Shown: positions 7,120 to 15,256 of the stretch, piece by piece | Position numbering within the stretch: position 1 is the stretch's first letter | How the letters are laid out: the number at the start of each line of letters is the position of its first letter | Source of the DNA: a virus | Direction: 5' to 3' (one strand) | IMG/VR virus record: IMGVR_UViG_3300032770_000015 | Span: 1-64,000 of that record | Length of the DNA: 64,000 bases | Position numbers and translations under genes: made by a program | The notes under the pieces: generated by a model | The model's input: the letters and a program-made list of their open reading frames with translations, nothing else | What the model was told of the DNA's origin: nothing | Databases searched by the model: none

Positions 7120-8131
7120 CCGGGGTCTCCGGGGCCGCGGCTTCCGCCGCGCCGTCGGGCACGTCGTCGGCCTTCGAATAGTCGGTCTTCACCTCACCGG
7201 CGAGGAGCGACGCCCGGAAGCCCTTGGCCATCTCGTACAGCGGCTTCATGACGAAGCCCGGGATCTCGGCGATGGCGAAGTTGTAGAACGTCCCCTTATC
7301 GTTCTTCTGCACCACGGTCGTCAGCTGGTACGCCTTCGCGTACGACGCCGGGGTGATCTGCGTGCCGGGGATCTTCACCATCTGCATCCGCGTGTTCCAC
7401 TGCCGCGAGACCTTGAGCTTCGTCGAGGTCATCGAGATCAGCGCGGGCGACCACGTGCCGTCGAGCGATTCGACGAGGACGTAGTGTTCCGCCGTGTCGA
7501 TGATCTCGTTCCCCTCGGGGGTGATCCACTTCCCGGTCGCCTTGTCCAGCGTGGCGCCCGTCTCCTCCCGCGTCTGGTGCGACCCGCGGAACCCGCCGCC
7601 CTCCTTACGCGGCACCCACTCGAGGTAGAGCTTGCGGAACATGACCGGGATGACCTTCACCCCGGCGGCCTTCTTGAACAGCTCCCGCGTGACCGTGTTG
7701 TAGATGTCGCCCTCCTCGGCCCCGGCGATGTACGCCGGATCACCGGCCTGGCGGACGGGCGACAGCGACTGGACGACCCCGATGAACGGGATCGCCAGGT
7801 CTTCCCGACCAACCTGGTCCCGATCCCCGGCGTCGGCCAGCAGGTCGTCGGCCGACGGGGCGGCCTCGAGGTCCATGGGCGCCGGGGGCGGGATCACGGC
7901 CGGAAGACCCGCTGCCGTGCTTACCGGTGGCGGGGTCGCCGCCCCCGTGGTCTGGGCCGCCGGAAGCGGCGGCGGGGGCGGCGCGGCCGTCCCGGTGGTC
8001 GCCGGAGCGGCGAGCGGTGGGATCGCGGGCGGGGCCGCCGCGGGGGCGGCGGCCGGGACGCGGCCCGTCGCGGTCCCGACGGGGGCGACGGGCGGCTTGG
8101 TGGGTTGCGTTGCACCTGGGAATCGTGCCAT
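7103..8131 (-). CDS. Conserved phage protein, possible ssDNA-binding protein, 342 aa
   Basis: Start at ATG 8131, which has AAAGGAG upstream; the longer frame is a shadow. The first ~100 residues are an Ala/Pro-rich disordered linker. The folded part starts near PFIGVVQSLSPVRQAGDPAY and contains EEGDIYNTVTRELF, VIPVMFRKLYLEWVPRKEGGG and a C-terminal KTDYSK tail. This resembles proteins beside replication genes in podoviruses and siphoviruses that are often annotated as ssDNA-binding proteins. I recognise the family only loosely, so treat the function as tentative. Confidence 0.55.
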   Translation of the reverse strand: MARFPGATQPTKPPVAPVGTATGRVPAAAPAAAPPAIPPLAAPATTGTAAPPPPPLPAAQTTGAATPPPVSTAAGLPAVIPPPAPMDLEAAPSADDLLADAGDRDQVGREDLAIPFIGVVQSLSPVRQAGDPAYIAGAEEGDIYNTVTRELFKKAAGVKVIPVMFRKLYLEWVPRKEGGGFRGSHQTREETGATLDKATGKWITPEGNEIIDTAEHYVLVESLDGTWSPALISMTSTKLKVSRQWNTRMQMVKIPGTQITPASYAKAYQLTTVVQKNDKGTFYNFAIAEIPGFVMKPLYEMAKGFRASLLAGEVKTDYSKADDVPDGAAEAAAPETPGGATF

Positions 8132-8133
8132 GG

Positions 8134-8661
8134 CTACTCTTGCGCTCCTTTCGCGCGGTTGGTGATGACTGCGGTGGTCTCCAGGTGAGCCGCGACCATC
8201 GGCGGCAGCGGCTGGCCTTCCTCGAGGCGATCCTTCGCCCACTTCTTGATCGTCTGCGCCGGGACGGTCTCCTTGATCAGGCCGCCCTCGTTATTCGCCC
8301 GCAGCCAGGCGAAGAACGCCTGCTCGGACGCCTTCGCCACGGCGGCGTGAACCTCGGCCCGGAGGTGGATCTTGGCCCCCGACGCATGGCTGAACGACCC
8401 CTTCCCGTCCGGCCCGACGAGCCCGGCGGCGGCCATCGCCTCAGGGAGGAGCCGCTTTCGAATGTCGTCGTACCGCTGGTTCAGCTGCCGCTTGTCCTCC
8501 TCGACCGTCTCGAGCATGTCCTTCAGGTGCAGGAGCTCATCCACGAGCGGCAGGAGCGTGGCGGCCGTGACCGCCGGGTCAGCCGCCGGGGGCGACGCGG
8601 CCACGTCGGCGGCCAGCTCCTCGAGGTAGCCCTCGTCCGGGGCCGGGGCGGTGTCAACCAC
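8134..8661 (-). CDS. Conserved phage coiled-coil protein, ~175 aa
   Basis: The long frame to 8955 has a Ser/Arg shadow at its start; the protein-like part begins at GTG 8661 (or 8670) and overlaps the previous stop at 8654. A coiled coil (LPLVDELLHLKDMLETVEED) is followed by RKRLLPEAMAAAGL, FSHASGAKIHL and FFAWLRANNEGGLIKETVP. This order is familiar from phage proteins encoded next to the putative ssDNA-binding protein, which is the next gene here. Role unknown, probably replication or recombination. Confidence 0.6.
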   Translation of the reverse strand: MVDTAPAPDEGYLEELAADVAASPPAADPAVTAATLLPLVDELLHLKDMLETVEEDKRQLNQRYDDIRKRLLPEAMAAAGLVGPDGKGSFSHASGAKIHLRAEVHAAVAKASEQAFFAWLRANNEGGLIKETVPAQTIKKWAKDRLEEGQPLPPMVAAHLETTAVITNRAKGAQE

Positions 8662-9064
8662 GGGGCGCACCGTCGAGCCGCTGGTACTGGGCGTCGGTGA
8701 AGACCCGGTGCGACAGCACGTCCTTCTCCTCGACCGGCTGCTCCTGGAGCTCGAACCGGCGGCCCGGGACGAGGAGGAGGTGCGGGTGCCCCGTGCGGCG
8801 GACGACGCGCTCGGCCTCGCGGCGCGCCTCGTCAATATCGGTGAATGGCACGCCCGCGACGAGCGACTCCGACAGGAGCGATTCCTCGACGAGGAACGCG
8901 GCGATCTTGTTTCGGTCCACGCGATTCTCCTCGCTATAGGTGAGCTGCTTGCCACAGACCCGGCAGTTAACCTCGATGCGCGGCCCCCACCAGATCGCGT
9001 CGAACGACGCGCCGCACAGACAGTAGAAGCGGCGTTGGTGGCGTTCCCCGATCTCGTGGATCAT
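8654..9064 (-). CDS. Zinc-ribbon protein, 136 aa
   Basis: Start at ATG 9064 (ATGA overlap with the preceding stop). N-terminal zinc ribbon FYCLCGASFD and NCRVCGKQL (about residues 13-42), then an acidic helix and a C-terminal region containing RRTGHPHLLLVPGRRFEL. Function unknown; probably a nucleic-acid-associated accessory protein. Confidence 0.62.
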   Translation of the reverse strand: MIHEIGERHQRRFYCLCGASFDAIWWGPRIEVNCRVCGKQLTYSEENRVDRNKIAAFLVEESLLSESLVAGVPFTDIDEARREAERVVRRTGHPHLLLVPGRRFELQEQPVEEKDVLSHRVFTDAQYQRLDGAPRG

Positions 9065-9408
9065 ACGGTCCGGGTGTCCACGGGCACCGGATAGTAGACG
9101 TGCTCCATGCGGTCCCACTTGAGGACCGTGAACCGCCCGCCGTTGGCGTCGGCCGCGACGGCGCAGGCGATGCCGATGGCTACCGGGTCGCCGATGGCGA
9201 GGATATAGTCCGCGTCGCCGTAATCGCGGAGCGCGGCCCGGAGCCGCCGAACGGTCGGGGCGGCGTCCAGGACCACCTGGGCGTCGGGCTCGAGGAGCGG
9301 GATTAGGCTGCCGTACTGGAGCGCCGGGAGCAGGTTCTTCGACGGCGATTCCTGGACGACGAAGACCCGCGCGGCGCGGTCCGTTCCGGCCGGGATGCGC
9401 GGCGTCAT
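9061..9408 (-). CDS. Conserved phage hypothetical protein, 115 aa
   Basis: Start at ATG 9408 (ATGA overlap). RVFVVQESPSKNLLPALQYG opens a Rossmann-like alpha/beta protein, and DADYILAIGDPVAIGIACAV and FTVLKWDRMEHVYYPV follow. Short proteins of this type are known beside phage replication genes but carry no assigned function. Confidence 0.62.
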   Translation of the reverse strand: MTPRIPAGTDRAARVFVVQESPSKNLLPALQYGSLIPLLEPDAQVVLDAAPTVRRLRAALRDYGDADYILAIGDPVAIGIACAVAADANGGRFTVLKWDRMEHVYYPVPVDTRTV

Positions 9409-9599
9409 CGGTTCATCGCCTTCTTGACCGCCTCGAGAAGCACATCGCCCTCGACGGTCAGGGACGCCGAACCGATCTGCACAACGACCATTGCGCCCCG
9501 GTTCCAATGCGACTGCAGCTTCAGGGTCTGACCGCGGCAGGCGTCCTCGCTGCCGTTGACCTCGTACGCCGTCACCTCGACGGTGACCTTGGGCTTCAT
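9405..9599 (-). CDS. Small hypothetical protein, 64 aa
   Basis: Start at ATG 9599 (ATGA overlap). Predicted beta-rich (KPKVTVEVTAYEVNGSEDA, SASLTVEGDVLLEAVKKAM) with two beta strands before a C-terminal helix. No family recognised. Confidence 0.6.
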   Translation of the reverse strand: MKPKVTVEVTAYEVNGSEDACRGQTLKLQSHWNRGAMVVVQIGSASLTVEGDVLLEAVKKAMNR

Positions 9600-9787
9600 G
9601 CGTCTCCCCTCTCGCGCGAACACGTCGGCTCGCACGTCGTCCGGCGGGCCGTATCGGTGCCCCGCCGCAGGTGATAGATCGGGGCGCGGCAATCGGGACA
9701 GCGCCCGATCTCGCGCCACTCGTGGTCGCCGCCCGGAACCGGGGCCGCCGAGGCGACGGGCCGGGAACCTAGAGCCAGGCCTTCCAT
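9596..9787 (-). CDS. Small zinc-ribbon protein, 63 aa
   Basis: ATG at 9787 with GGGAGA upstream. RCPDCRAPIYHLRRG gives one Cys pair and CEPTC a second, forming a likely zinc ribbon. It overlaps the helicase stop by 19 nt. Confidence 0.55.
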   Translation of the reverse strand: MEGLALGSRPVASAAPVPGGDHEWREIGRCPDCRAPIYHLRRGTDTARRTTCEPTCSRERGDA

Positions 9788-11751
9788 GCGTCTCCCGTCA
9801 CGCTCGCCGCCAGCTGCTGCTTCCGCCGCAGCACGTCGAGCAGCTTAAGGTCCACCGTCTCGTTCATCACGATGTCCACGTAGGTCACCGTACCCGTCTG
9901 CCCGATCCGGTGCGCCCGGTCCTCGGACTGGGCGCGCGACTCGAGGCTGAACGAGTTCGAATAGTAGATGACCGTCTTCGCCTGGGTCAGCGTCAGGCCG
10001 AGGCCACCGGTCTCGGTCTGCCCGACAAAGAACCGCACGGCCGACCCCGGGTCTTGGAACGCGGTCCGCGCCGTGATCCGGCCCTCCTCGTCCACGCCGC
10101 CGTGGAACTCGACCACGGTATCGGGGCCGCACGCCGTGCGCAGGGCCGTGGCGATCAGGTCCAGCTCGGCGCGGAACCGCGCCCAGATGATGACCTTTCC
10201 CGGCAGGTCGCCGACGAAGTCCGTCAGCGCCTCGAGCTTCGGGTTCGGCCCCGGGATCGGCTGCACCCCGGCCGGGTACTTGACCGGGATGCCGTTCTCG
10301 CCGACCAGGACGCGCTCGAGCGGGACGAAGCCGCCGACGATCTGCTGCAGCCGGAGGAGCTGCGTCAGGACCATCGTGACCGTAATCCGGGGCTGCCCGG
10401 CCAGCTCGGCCATCATCTCGTCGCGCATCTGCCGGTAGATCCTGCCCTGCTCGGGCGCCGCGTCCACGGTCAGCTTCTGATAGATCTTCGGCGGCAGGTC
10501 GAGGCAGTCCTCGCGCAGAACGCGGAACGAGTACGGCTCGACGAGGCGTTGCAGCTCGTCGAGGTGGGCGTACCCCAGGATCTCGTGGTTGCTGAACCCG
10601 CCCATGATCGCGTAGTGGTTCCGGTAGGCGTAGAACGATCCGAACCCGAGGATGTTGGGGTCCAGGAACTTAAACTGCGTGTAGTAGTCGAGCGGCCCCT
10701 GCGTGATCGGCATCCCGCTGCAGATGCGGCGGTAGGGCGCCAGACGCCCGAGCTTCACGATGTTCCGGGTCCGCGTCGCGCCGGGCGACTTGATCCGCGA
10801 CGACTCGTCCACGGTCAGCAGCGTGGGGCCGGTCTTCAGGAACCGGGCGGCGGCCTCGAAGCCGCGGGTCGTCGAGAGGGCCTCGACGTTCATCACCAGC
10901 CAGCGCAGGCGTGTGTCGTCCGGCGCCGGGTCGAACACCTCGGCCAGGGCGCGGGCGTGATCGCCTGTGGCGCCGGGCCGCCAGTAGACGGCCTTATAGC
11001 GCACGTAGTCGGGCGTGTGGAGCGGCAGCTCGTCGGTGACCCAGTTGGTCTTGACACTGTTCGGCGCGATCACCAGCGCCTGGGTGATCTTCCCCCGGCT
11101 GTGGAGCCAGCACGCGGTGTCGATGACGACCTTCGTCTTCCCCGTGCCCTGCTCCATCAGGATCGCGAAGGCCGGTACGTCGCGCGACAGGAGGAAGCAG
11201 CGCCGCTGGTGGTCCATCGGCGGCGGCCCGCCGAACTTGTAGTCGGTAACGGGCGCCGGATCGCCGATGATCGCCGCCTTGGCGTCGTGCATCCGGGCGT
11301 GCTCGGCCGCGGCCTCGACCACGTACGTCTGGTAGGCGGCCTCGGCGGCCGGGTTCCAGACGGCGGCGGGAAACACCTTCCGCAGATAGGCCAGGTTGCG
11401 CCGGGTCGGCTTCGCGGCCCAGGTCTTCGTCTGCCCGTGCCACATGTGGTGGTCGGGAATCCGACGGCAGAGCTCGGCGTTCGCCGTCGAGTACGGCACA
11501 GCCAGGCGCAGGAGGCCGTCGCGCAGGTCCACCGTGTAGCCCGAGCGCGTCGGGTACGGAATCCCCGGGAGTCCGATCCCGAGGACGGCGAGCGCCTGCC
11601 AGTTTTCCACCGTGTGGGGCACGTACCAGGCGCCCGCCGTCCCGTCAAAACGCCGGGCCGGAAGCGAGCGGATCTTCCCCAGCGTCTCCGCGTCGGGGGC
11701 AAACCGGAGCTCGACCTCCTCGCCGACGAGCCGGGCCGCGATCCTAACCAC
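9769..11751 (-). CDS. SNF2-family DNA helicase/translocase with HARP-like N-terminus
   Basis: About 660 aa. GTG 11751 has GGAG upstream and is preferred; ATG 11772 is seven codons earlier. RRFDGTAGAWYVP near the N-terminus resembles the HARP repeat of SMARCAL1-type annealing helicases. SNF2 motifs: Walker A MEQGTGKT (about 200-206), motif II VDESSRIKSPG (DESS in place of DEAH), SGMPITQGPLDYY (motif III region), then the C-terminal RecA lobe with IIWARFRAELD, GGLGLTLTQAKTVIYYSNSF and DRAHRIGQTGTVTYVDIV (motif VI). It acts on branched or stalled DNA, presumably in phage replication or recombination. Confidence 0.9.
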   Translation of the reverse strand: MVRIAARLVGEEVELRFAPDAETLGKIRSLPARRFDGTAGAWYVPHTVENWQALAVLGIGLPGIPYPTRSGYTVDLRDGLLRLAVPYSTANAELCRRIPDHHMWHGQTKTWAAKPTRRNLAYLRKVFPAAVWNPAAEAAYQTYVVEAAAEHARMHDAKAAIIGDPAPVTDYKFGGPPPMDHQRRCFLLSRDVPAFAILMEQGTGKTKVVIDTACWLHSRGKITQALVIAPNSVKTNWVTDELPLHTPDYVRYKAVYWRPGATGDHARALAEVFDPAPDDTRLRWLVMNVEALSTTRGFEAAARFLKTGPTLLTVDESSRIKSPGATRTRNIVKLGRLAPYRRICSGMPITQGPLDYYTQFKFLDPNILGFGSFYAYRNHYAIMGGFSNHEILGYAHLDELQRLVEPYSFRVLREDCLDLPPKIYQKLTVDAAPEQGRIYRQMRDEMMAELAGQPRITVTMVLTQLLRLQQIVGGFVPLERVLVGENGIPVKYPAGVQPIPGPNPKLEALTDFVGDLPGKVIIWARFRAELDLIATALRTACGPDTVVEFHGGVDEEGRITARTAFQDPGSAVRFFVGQTETGGLGLTLTQAKTVIYYSNSFSLESRAQSEDRAHRIGQTGTVTYVDIVMNETVDLKLLDVLRRKQQLAASVTGDAWKAWL

Positions 11752-11947
11752 GGGCGCTCCGCAGGTCGTCACGGCGCATCAGCGCGGCCAGCCGGTCCAC
11801 CACGAGGTCTTCCTCGTTGACGCGCGGGTGATCGTAGGTGATGTCCACGAGGAACCCGGCCACGCGCCGGCTCGTGGCGCTGAGCGAACGTCGCCAGGCC
11901 TCGAGCAGGAGCTCTCGCGGAGCCGGATTGCCGCCCACGGTGATCAT
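11744..11947 (-). CDS. Small hypothetical protein, 67 aa
   Basis: ATG at 11947 in a TGATG junction with the membrane protein before it. Helical and charged (PRELLLEAWRRSLSATSRRV, NEEDLVVDRLAALMRRDDL). Overlaps the start of the helicase by a few nt, so the two are probably translationally coupled. Confidence 0.6.
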   Translation of the reverse strand: MITVGGNPAPRELLLEAWRRSLSATSRRVAGFLVDITYDHPRVNEEDLVVDRLAALMRRDDLRSARG

Positions 11948-12687
11948 CAGAACGCGAACGACAGGCCGAGGCCGGTCAGGGCGCCGATGGCGATCCCGGC
12001 CAGGGCGTTCTTCGACGCCAAGAAGGCGACGACCAGCCCGGCAGCGCCGCCGACGGCGACGGGCTCGAGACGCGCCCGCACGAAGCTAATCGGGGTCGGG
12101 ACCGGGTTGCAGAGCGTCGGGTCAACGCGGACGGCCCCGACGCGCAGGTGCGCCCAGGTCGGCCCCGAGAGCCCGACCTCGGCGGCCTTCACGCTCCCGG
12201 TACCGGTCCGGCAACCGATGTCAGCGAGGATCGGCACCGTGTCGAGCCGCCACGTCAGGTCGAACGAGCCCGGCCGCGTCGCGGGCGGCGGCAGGACGAC
12301 GTGCGCCGTCGCGTGCAGCGGCACGCTGTCGACGCTGAACGTCGCCTGGCGGTCCGTCGTATCGGCCGCGACGACGGTCACGGCCGCGTGCGCCGTATCG
12401 TGCCCGGCCAGCGCCAGCGCGCCGTTGAGCTGCGCCACCTCGCGCTTCCAGCCGAGCTCGCGGGCCTCAAAGTCCGTGATCAGCTTCCCCTGGACGGCGA
12501 GCCGCGCGGCGAGCGAGTCGTTGATCGCGCGCGACGTGTCGAGCGCCGCCGCCGCGTTCGTCGCCTTCAGGGCGTACCGGTCGCGCTCGGCCTGCAGCTC
12601 CTTGATCATCGTGTGCGCCCAGCCAGCGCCAGCGCCGAACAGGGCGATGGCGATGACGACGGTCCACTCCTTCAGCTTCGCGGTCAT
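11947..12687 (-). CDS. Membrane protein with N- and C-terminal TM segments and coiled coil, 246 aa
   Basis: The ATG at 12687 is preceded by GGAGG. One TM helix (TVVIAIALFGAGAGWAHTMI) at residues 7-27, a coiled coil (IKELQAERDRYALKATNAAA), a beta-rich middle likely outside the membrane with two Cys, and a Gly/Ala-rich hydrophobic C-terminus (AGLVVAFLASKNALAGIAIG). It resembles a spanin or virion-associated membrane protein in overall plan but sits far from the lysis genes. Function unknown. Confidence 0.6.
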   Translation of the reverse strand: MTAKLKEWTVVIAIALFGAGAGWAHTMIKELQAERDRYALKATNAAAALDTSRAINDSLAARLAVQGKLITDFEARELGWKREVAQLNGALALAGHDTAHAAVTVVAADTTDRQATFSVDSVPLHATAHVVLPPPATRPGSFDLTWRLDTVPILADIGCRTGTGSVKAAEVGLSGPTWAHLRVGAVRVDPTLCNPVPTPISFVRARLEPVAVGGAAGLVVAFLASKNALAGIAIGALTGLGLSFAF

Positions 12688-12700
12688 CACGTGCCTCCTT

Positions 12701-13051
12701 TCAGTCTACGGCGCGGGTCGAGATGCCGACGCGCCGCGCCATCCGGCGGAACGATGGCCCGTGATTTACGGGCTCGCCCCGCACGGCCTGCCAGACGTGG
12801 ATCATCTCGTGGAGTAGGGTCTCGCGGATCGCCGCCCACGGGTTCGTCATCTTCGTCGCGTACCGGTCGTCCACGATGATCCCGCGCGGGTGACCGTTCG
12901 GATCGGTCCAGCACAGCATCAGGTCGTGCTCGGCCGGAATGCGCCGCACGATGATGTGAACGGGTGGCAGCAGCGCGGCGAAGTGCCGGTCGTTCAGCGT
13001 GTGGTACTCGGCGTAGAGACGCCCCATCACGTCGGAGATACGCCGCGCCAC
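12701..13051 (-). CDS. SprT-like zinc metalloprotease
   Basis: 116 aa, GTG start. The catalytic motif LLHEMIHVWQ supplies HExxH, and HGPSFRRMA supplies the third histidine, as in the SprT/Spartan family. Compact SprT-like proteins occur in many phages; the cellular relatives degrade DNA-protein crosslinks. The N-terminal YAEYHTLNDRHFAALLP is also typical. Confidence 0.85.
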   Translation of the reverse strand: MARRISDVMGRLYAEYHTLNDRHFAALLPPVHIIVRRIPAEHDLMLCWTDPNGHPRGIIVDDRYATKMTNPWAAIRETLLHEMIHVWQAVRGEPVNHGPSFRRMARRVGISTRAVD

Positions 13052-13052
13052 G

Positions 13053-13880
13053 CTAGGCCTTCTTCCGTTCGGCGAGCCGCTGGTGGATCAGGGCGCCGGT
13101 GTCGGCGTACCCGACGATGTCGGCGCGGTTCTCGTGCGTCGGCACGTTGTGCTCGCGCGACAGCTTCACGCAGACCATCGCCTGCCACACGTCGGTGACG
13201 CGAACGTGCCAGCCGAACAGGGCGTGCCACATCCCCGCGATCCGGGCATCGTTCTCGGCGGGGTGCCCGTACGTCGCGGCGCGCGGACCACGGACGAGGT
13301 GATGCCCGGTGACCGACGGCGCCTCGTTCACCCGCTCGAGGATCGCCGGGACGGCCCCGGCCCAGTCGTACCGGGGGCGGGCGTTGACGCTGTTCCACGG
13401 GGCGGCGAACAGCAGGCCATCGCGGTCCCAGCCATCGAGGTTCGCCGGGTAATCGTCGAGCAGGATGCCGCCGCCGAGCAATCGCTTGTCGGCGATGAAC
13501 ACCAGGTCGCGCTGCGGCGCCCGCGACCCGCCGGTCTTCGGTGCCAGGAACCCGTGCCGCTCGAGCCAGGAGCGTTTCGCGTCGGCCATTCCGCCGCCGG
13601 TCGCCGTGGCGAATACGACGCGCAGCCCGGCGTCGCGCAGGGCCGTGACCCCGGCTAGGGCGTCGGGGATCGGCTGGACGCCGAGGTAGAGGCGCGGCGT
13701 CAGCAGGTCGAAGATCTTCCGGCCGCACGCGGGCTTCGTGAACTCGTCAATCTCCCAGCGCGTGATCTGCTCGATGGTCAGCGTGTCCTGGTACACCTCG
13801 TTGTACGCGCGGAGCCAGGCTGACACGAGGTCGGCGACGACCCCATCCATGTCGACGTAGACGACCGGCCGCGCGTTCAC
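13053..13880 (-). CDS. Fusion of 5'(3')-deoxyribonucleotidase (HAD) and DUF6378-like domain
   Basis: The start is the GTG at 13880 (GTGA overlap), giving 275 aa. The N-terminal HAD domain has VYVDMDGVVADL (nucleophile and acid/base Asp), FATATGGG and LLDDYPANLDGWD, as in NT5C-type deoxyribonucleotidases. The last ~90 residues (RGPRAATYGHPAENDARIAG, VWQAMVCVKLSREHNVPTHE, ADIVGYADTGALIHQ) match the phage domain DUF6378. Fusion suggests both act on the same nucleotide pool. Confidence 0.82.
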   Translation of the reverse strand: MNARPVVYVDMDGVVADLVSAWLRAYNEVYQDTLTIEQITRWEIDEFTKPACGRKIFDLLTPRLYLGVQPIPDALAGVTALRDAGLRVVFATATGGGMADAKRSWLERHGFLAPKTGGSRAPQRDLVFIADKRLLGGGILLDDYPANLDGWDRDGLLFAAPWNSVNARPRYDWAGAVPAILERVNEAPSVTGHHLVRGPRAATYGHPAENDARIAGMWHALFGWHVRVTDVWQAMVCVKLSREHNVPTHENRADIVGYADTGALIHQRLAERKKA

Positions 13881-14410
13881 GCGACCGCCGCGACCGGCGC
13901 CGCCGTGGCCTCGAGCCGTGCCCGTTCGAGCTGGCGCGCGGTCGGCATCATCGCCGCGAGCTGCGCCTGCTCGAGCGCCCGGGCCTTCGCCCGCGCGTTC
14001 AGCTGCTTCGACCGTGCCTCGAACCGCGCCATCAGCTCGCGCAGGGCCTTCTGGTAGTTCCCCTCGGCCCGCGTCCGACGCGACGCCGAGCGGTCGAGGG
14101 CGATCAGGTAGAGGCCCTGGACGGCCTCGAGCTCCATGGACGGGACGCCCAGCTGCTCGGACGCCAGCAGGGTGATCCCCACCTCGTCCACGAGCGACTT
14201 CAGGGTGCGGAACTTCGCGGGCTGCTGCTTCAGCAGGCCCATTCGATCCACGTGGTTCATCAGCATCGCCAGCTGGCCAACCGCCTGCGTCAGCGCCACG
14301 GTCGAGACCACCGTCCCGTCGAGCGGCTTCACGAGCCGGGTCGCCACCCACAGCTGGACGCGCAGCAGGCGGAACCGGGCGTGCTGCCACAGCGACTGCA
14401 GGCGCTTCAT
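13877..14410 (-). CDS. Helical protein, possible membrane or virion accessory, 177 aa
   Basis: ATG at 14410 with AGGAGG upstream and a TGATG junction. A basic amphipathic N-terminus (KRLQSLWQHARFRLLRVQLW) precedes a hydrophobic helix, and a long charged coiled coil (KALRELMARFEARSKQLNAR) follows. No domain recognised. Confidence 0.6.
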   Translation of the reverse strand: MKRLQSLWQHARFRLLRVQLWVATRLVKPLDGTVVSTVALTQAVGQLAMLMNHVDRMGLLKQQPAKFRTLKSLVDEVGITLLASEQLGVPSMELEAVQGLYLIALDRSASRRTRAEGNYQKALRELMARFEARSKQLNARAKARALEQAQLAAMMPTARQLERARLEATAAPVAAVA

Positions 14411-14619
14411 CACGAGACCTTGCCTCCTGTCTTAGGTGGAACGGGTACCTCGGCGTTCACTTTCTCCAGGGCTTCGGGGCGCAGCCACCGCAGGGGCGAA
14501 CCCGGCGCGCGCTGCGCCACGAAGATGTCGCGCGCCCCCGTCGGATCGTCGGCGTACTCGACGAGAAAACAGCGCTCGACCAGCTCGGTCGAACCGTCAG
14601 GATAGACGAGCTCGACCAC
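14410..14619 (-). CDS. Small hypothetical protein, 69 aa
   Basis: GTG start at 14619 immediately after the stop of the small membrane protein. Sequence (VELVYPDGSTELVERCFLVE) looks like a compact beta barrel; no family recognised. Confidence 0.55.
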   Translation of the reverse strand: MVELVYPDGSTELVERCFLVEYADDPTGARDIFVAQRAPGSPLRWLRPEALEKVNAEVPVPPKTGGKVS

Positions 14620-14799
14620 CTACTTCCCGAGCTTGCTCGCGTCGGCGGCGACCGTCGTGCCCGCCTTGGCCACGTCCTGCGCGATCTTCTGCGCCACGTC
14701 GCCCACCTCGCCGAACAGCTTGCCGAACTTGGTCTTGCGGACCAGGAGCCCGGTCAGGACGAACACCACCACCGCCGTGATCACGATTGCCCAGAACAT
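14620..14799 (-). CDS. Small single-span membrane protein, 59 aa
   Basis: The start is the ATG at 14799 with GGGAGGGG upstream; an upstream extension would run into the tmRNA gene and is rejected. MFWAIVITAVVVFVLTGLLV is one TM helix, followed by a positively charged cytoplasmic helix (RKTKFGKLFGEVGDVAQKIA). Its gene starts about 30 nt beyond the 3' end of the tmRNA. Confidence 0.65.
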   Translation of the reverse strand: MFWAIVITAVVVFVLTGLLVRKTKFGKLFGEVGDVAQKIAQDVAKAGTTVAADASKLGK

Positions 14800-14828
14800 C
14801 TGCCCCTCCCTTCGGGTGAGTACTGCAG

Positions 14829-15255
14829 TGGACCAGCGGGGAATCGAACCCCGGTCCAACCAGCGCAGCCCTTCAGCAGTTACGAGCGTGCCCATTCACG
14901 GCGGGCGCCGAGGGACGACGGTTAGCGGGCTCTCGCGAGTCGCGCCGGGATGACCGTGTCCTCCACCAGCCGGGTTTCCGCTTACCAGCGCCGCGGCGCC
15001 CAGGCTCCGCCATCGGCGTTTCGTCCGATGCTGGCGACGGTGCCCCGAGTATCGGAGTCATCGGACCGTCGTCACCTGCCGCTGCTTAGGCGGCGCGGGC
15101 CAGTGCCCGAGCCGGACGGCGCTCGAGCTGGCTGACCACGGTGAACTTCGAGGACGCAGGCTTCGCGTTCCGTAGGTGCCCCTGTCACGGCGCGGGACGC
15201 TCCGGCTCGCCACTTCCGTTCGCACCAGCTGTCGAATCCTGTCTGGCCCAGGTCC
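14829..15255 (-). ncRNA. ssrA: tmRNA (transfer-messenger RNA)
   Basis: On the minus strand the 5' end reads GGACCTGGGCCAGACAGG then ATTCGACAGCTGG, matching the conserved GGATTCGAC region at the tmRNA 5' end. The 3' end holds a T arm (CCGGGGTTCGATTCCCCG) and CTGGTCC, which pairs with GGACCTG except for one T-T mismatch. The discriminator A is at 14829 and CCA is not encoded. The tag frame ends LARAA-stop at about 15087-15091, close to the usual ALAA; it probably begins at GCG-TCC-TCG-AAG (ASSKFTVV...), giving about 23 residues. Length 427 nt is within the normal range. It should tag stalled peptides and rescue ribosomes. Phage-encoded tmRNAs are known but uncommon. Confidence 0.88.
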
Positions 15256-15256
15256 A

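Noticed and set aside
14873-15061. Minus-strand ORF within the tmRNA gene
   Set aside because: Lies entirely inside the tmRNA; no RBS.
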